From Hoplostethus atlanticus (taxonomy: Eukaryota > Chordata > Actinopteri > Trachichthyiformes > Trachichthyidae): a stretch of DNA of 64,000 bases. The stretch lies in contig JAXDDX010000035.1 in NCBI GenBank assembly GCA_034670405.1, positions 2,117,001 through 2,181,000 on the forward strand, read 5' to 3'. Shown piece after piece: positions 62,902-64,000 of the stretch. The position numbers were made by a program, and so were the translations under genes. Position 1 is the stretch's first letter; each line of letters begins with the position of its first letter. The notes under the pieces are model-generated. The model saw only the letters and a list, made by a program, of their open reading frames with translations, was not told the origin of the DNA and ran no database searches.

Positions 62902-64000
62902 ATGTCTCAGCAGGACTTAAGGTGAGTCTCTACTATTTGCTCTACCGTCTACTGAGGAAATTATACGGCAATTGGTTTCTTACATTATTTAATTTGAACA
63001 TTTCTCTAAATGTGTTGTACATTTCTGCATGTATAAAATGTCTAGACATCCACAAGACTAGAATAGAATAGAATAGAATAGAATAGAATAGAATAGAATA
63101 GAATAGAATAGAATAGAATAGAATCAATTTGTTTAGTTGATGCAGGACTCCTGGCAACAAAAACAGTACCAACAAACTGGTCATGTGTCCTACACCCTTG
63201 GCTATGTTGAAGCTTTCAGTGGTTACACCTTCCTGAATTCTGCCTACAAACATAGAAGCATTTGTTCTTGATTCTGAACACCCAAGGCGATGCCTCTGCT
63301 TGGACCAGTATGTGAATGTAATATTGTTTGTTTGATTGATTTTTTTTTCTCGTAGTTTTCCCACAATGGAAACGCAGACAGAAAGTGAAAGGCCTCAAAA
63401 TGGTCAGCTGATTTCTGTGAACCGAAAGGACACGACCCGTCTGCTGGAGGTGTATGTCAAGCGCAGCCTCAGCCTAAATGATGGGCCACTGGTGCTTAAG
63501 AAGACGGAAGGGAGAAAATGGGTGACCATGCCTGACAGAAAGCTAAAGATGCGCAGACATTCCAGCAGCCCTTCCATTCCCTTGGCCTTGGGTTCAGATG
63601 ATGGGGAAATTAGTACATTCGCTGCGGTTGAAAGTCCCGCGAATCAGCCTGAGACACACACTGGTGAACCGGAGAAAGTGTCCAAAAAAACAAAGAACAA
63701 AAAGCTCTCGTTGTGGAAAAGCTTTTTGGGCTTATTCTCTAGGAAGGGCAGCGAGGAGAAAGAAGGGGAGCAGGAACTGCCAGAGATGCCCAAGGTCTCC
63801 ACATTACAAGAGGCCTCTGACACTTCTGCCACCTCTGCCACCTGCCTTCCTCTGCCTCCTGCCCCCTCTGTGCAGAAGAGAAAGTCCATTAGAAAAAGGT
63901 TCTCCAAAAGGCGTCTATCTCTGAGAAAGTCAATCAAGCGAGATCCCCGTAAAGAGCTCAACACGGCCGACATCACTGGAGTTGGATGTAAGTTTGACAA
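62902..64000 (+). CDS. Unrecognised basic protein, first two exons, cut by window edge
   Basis: Exon 1 is 62902-62921 (MSQQDL, donor TTAAG/GTGAGT). Exon 2 is 63356-63987 (acceptor TTTTTTTCTCGTAG, donor GGAT/GTAAGT). Together they give 217 codons in one frame and continue past the window. The product has no signal peptide. It contains a conserved-looking block RLLEVYVKRSLSLNDGPLVL, a lysine-rich hinge leading to LSLWKSFLGLFSRKG, an acidic/Ser-Thr linker and a strongly basic stretch (QKRKSIRKRFSKRRLSLRKS). Such basic clusters suit nuclear or membrane-surface binding. ATG 63366 (METQTE) in exon 2 is in frame, in ideal context (A at -3, G at +4), and may be the true start. The KK-S-WK-F-G pattern faintly recalls Bcl-G (BCL2L14), but no BH domain is in view, so this is only a hint. 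The intron holds a TAGAA array. Confidence 0.72.
63058..63125. repeat. (TAGAA)n pentanucleotide array
   Basis: About 13 pure tandem units within intron 1 of the last gene. Confidence 0.97.

Overview
The window looks like a piece of a ray-finned (probably teleost) fish chromosome. Its genes are eukaryotic and separated by long AT-leaning non-coding DNA full of CA/GT and CT microsatellites. The mobile DNA is of fish type: an L2-clade LINE, a Tc1/mariner-superfamily element, hAT-like palindromic MITEs and a tRNA-derived SINE. The species cannot be named from sequence alone. I saw no retrovirus-like or other capsid-bearing element.

The core is a tandem cluster of three Shaker-type (Kv1) potassium channel genes, all on the + strand: kcna3 (23410-24963), kcna2 (36550-38046) and kcna10 (53820-55502). 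Each coding region is one uninterrupted exon. Order and relative orientation match the vertebrate KCNA3-KCNA2-KCNA10 cluster (human 1p13). Each protein carries a T1 tetramerisation domain, six membrane segments, an arginine-rich S4, the TVGYGD filter and a PVP kink in S6. The products can form homo- or heterotetramers through T1. kcna3 and kcna2 end in the PDZ ligand TDV; kcna10 does not.

Layout. 1-23 kb: no host gene recognised. It holds an approx. 2.2 kb foldback transposon with a LINE piece inside it, an L2 LINE remnant, a decayed Tc1/mariner-type element and a 195-bp hAT-like MITE. 23-26 kb: kcna3, with a fish MITE in its 3' untranslated region and an RFX-type X-box cluster behind it. 26-36 kb: spacer with a signal-peptide-like orphan exon and the probable 5' untranslated exon of kcna2. 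38-52 kb: spacer that appears to hide a small three-exon gene of unknown function (47556-49095) and a SINE. 52.5-56.8 kb: kcna10 with a predicted spliced leader and upstream ORFs, one of which ends in a TGATG overlap with the channel start. 56.8-62.8 kb: quiet spacer. 62.9 kb to the edge: first two exons of a further, unrecognised gene encoding a basic protein.

The most useful novelties are the unrecognised short-exon gene between kcna2 and kcna10, the stop-start uORF of kcna10, the extended amino terminus of kcna3 with a second in-frame start, and the foldback element with ATTACATAATG sub-repeats. Exon calls outside the three channel genes rest on splice-site and frame reasoning only.
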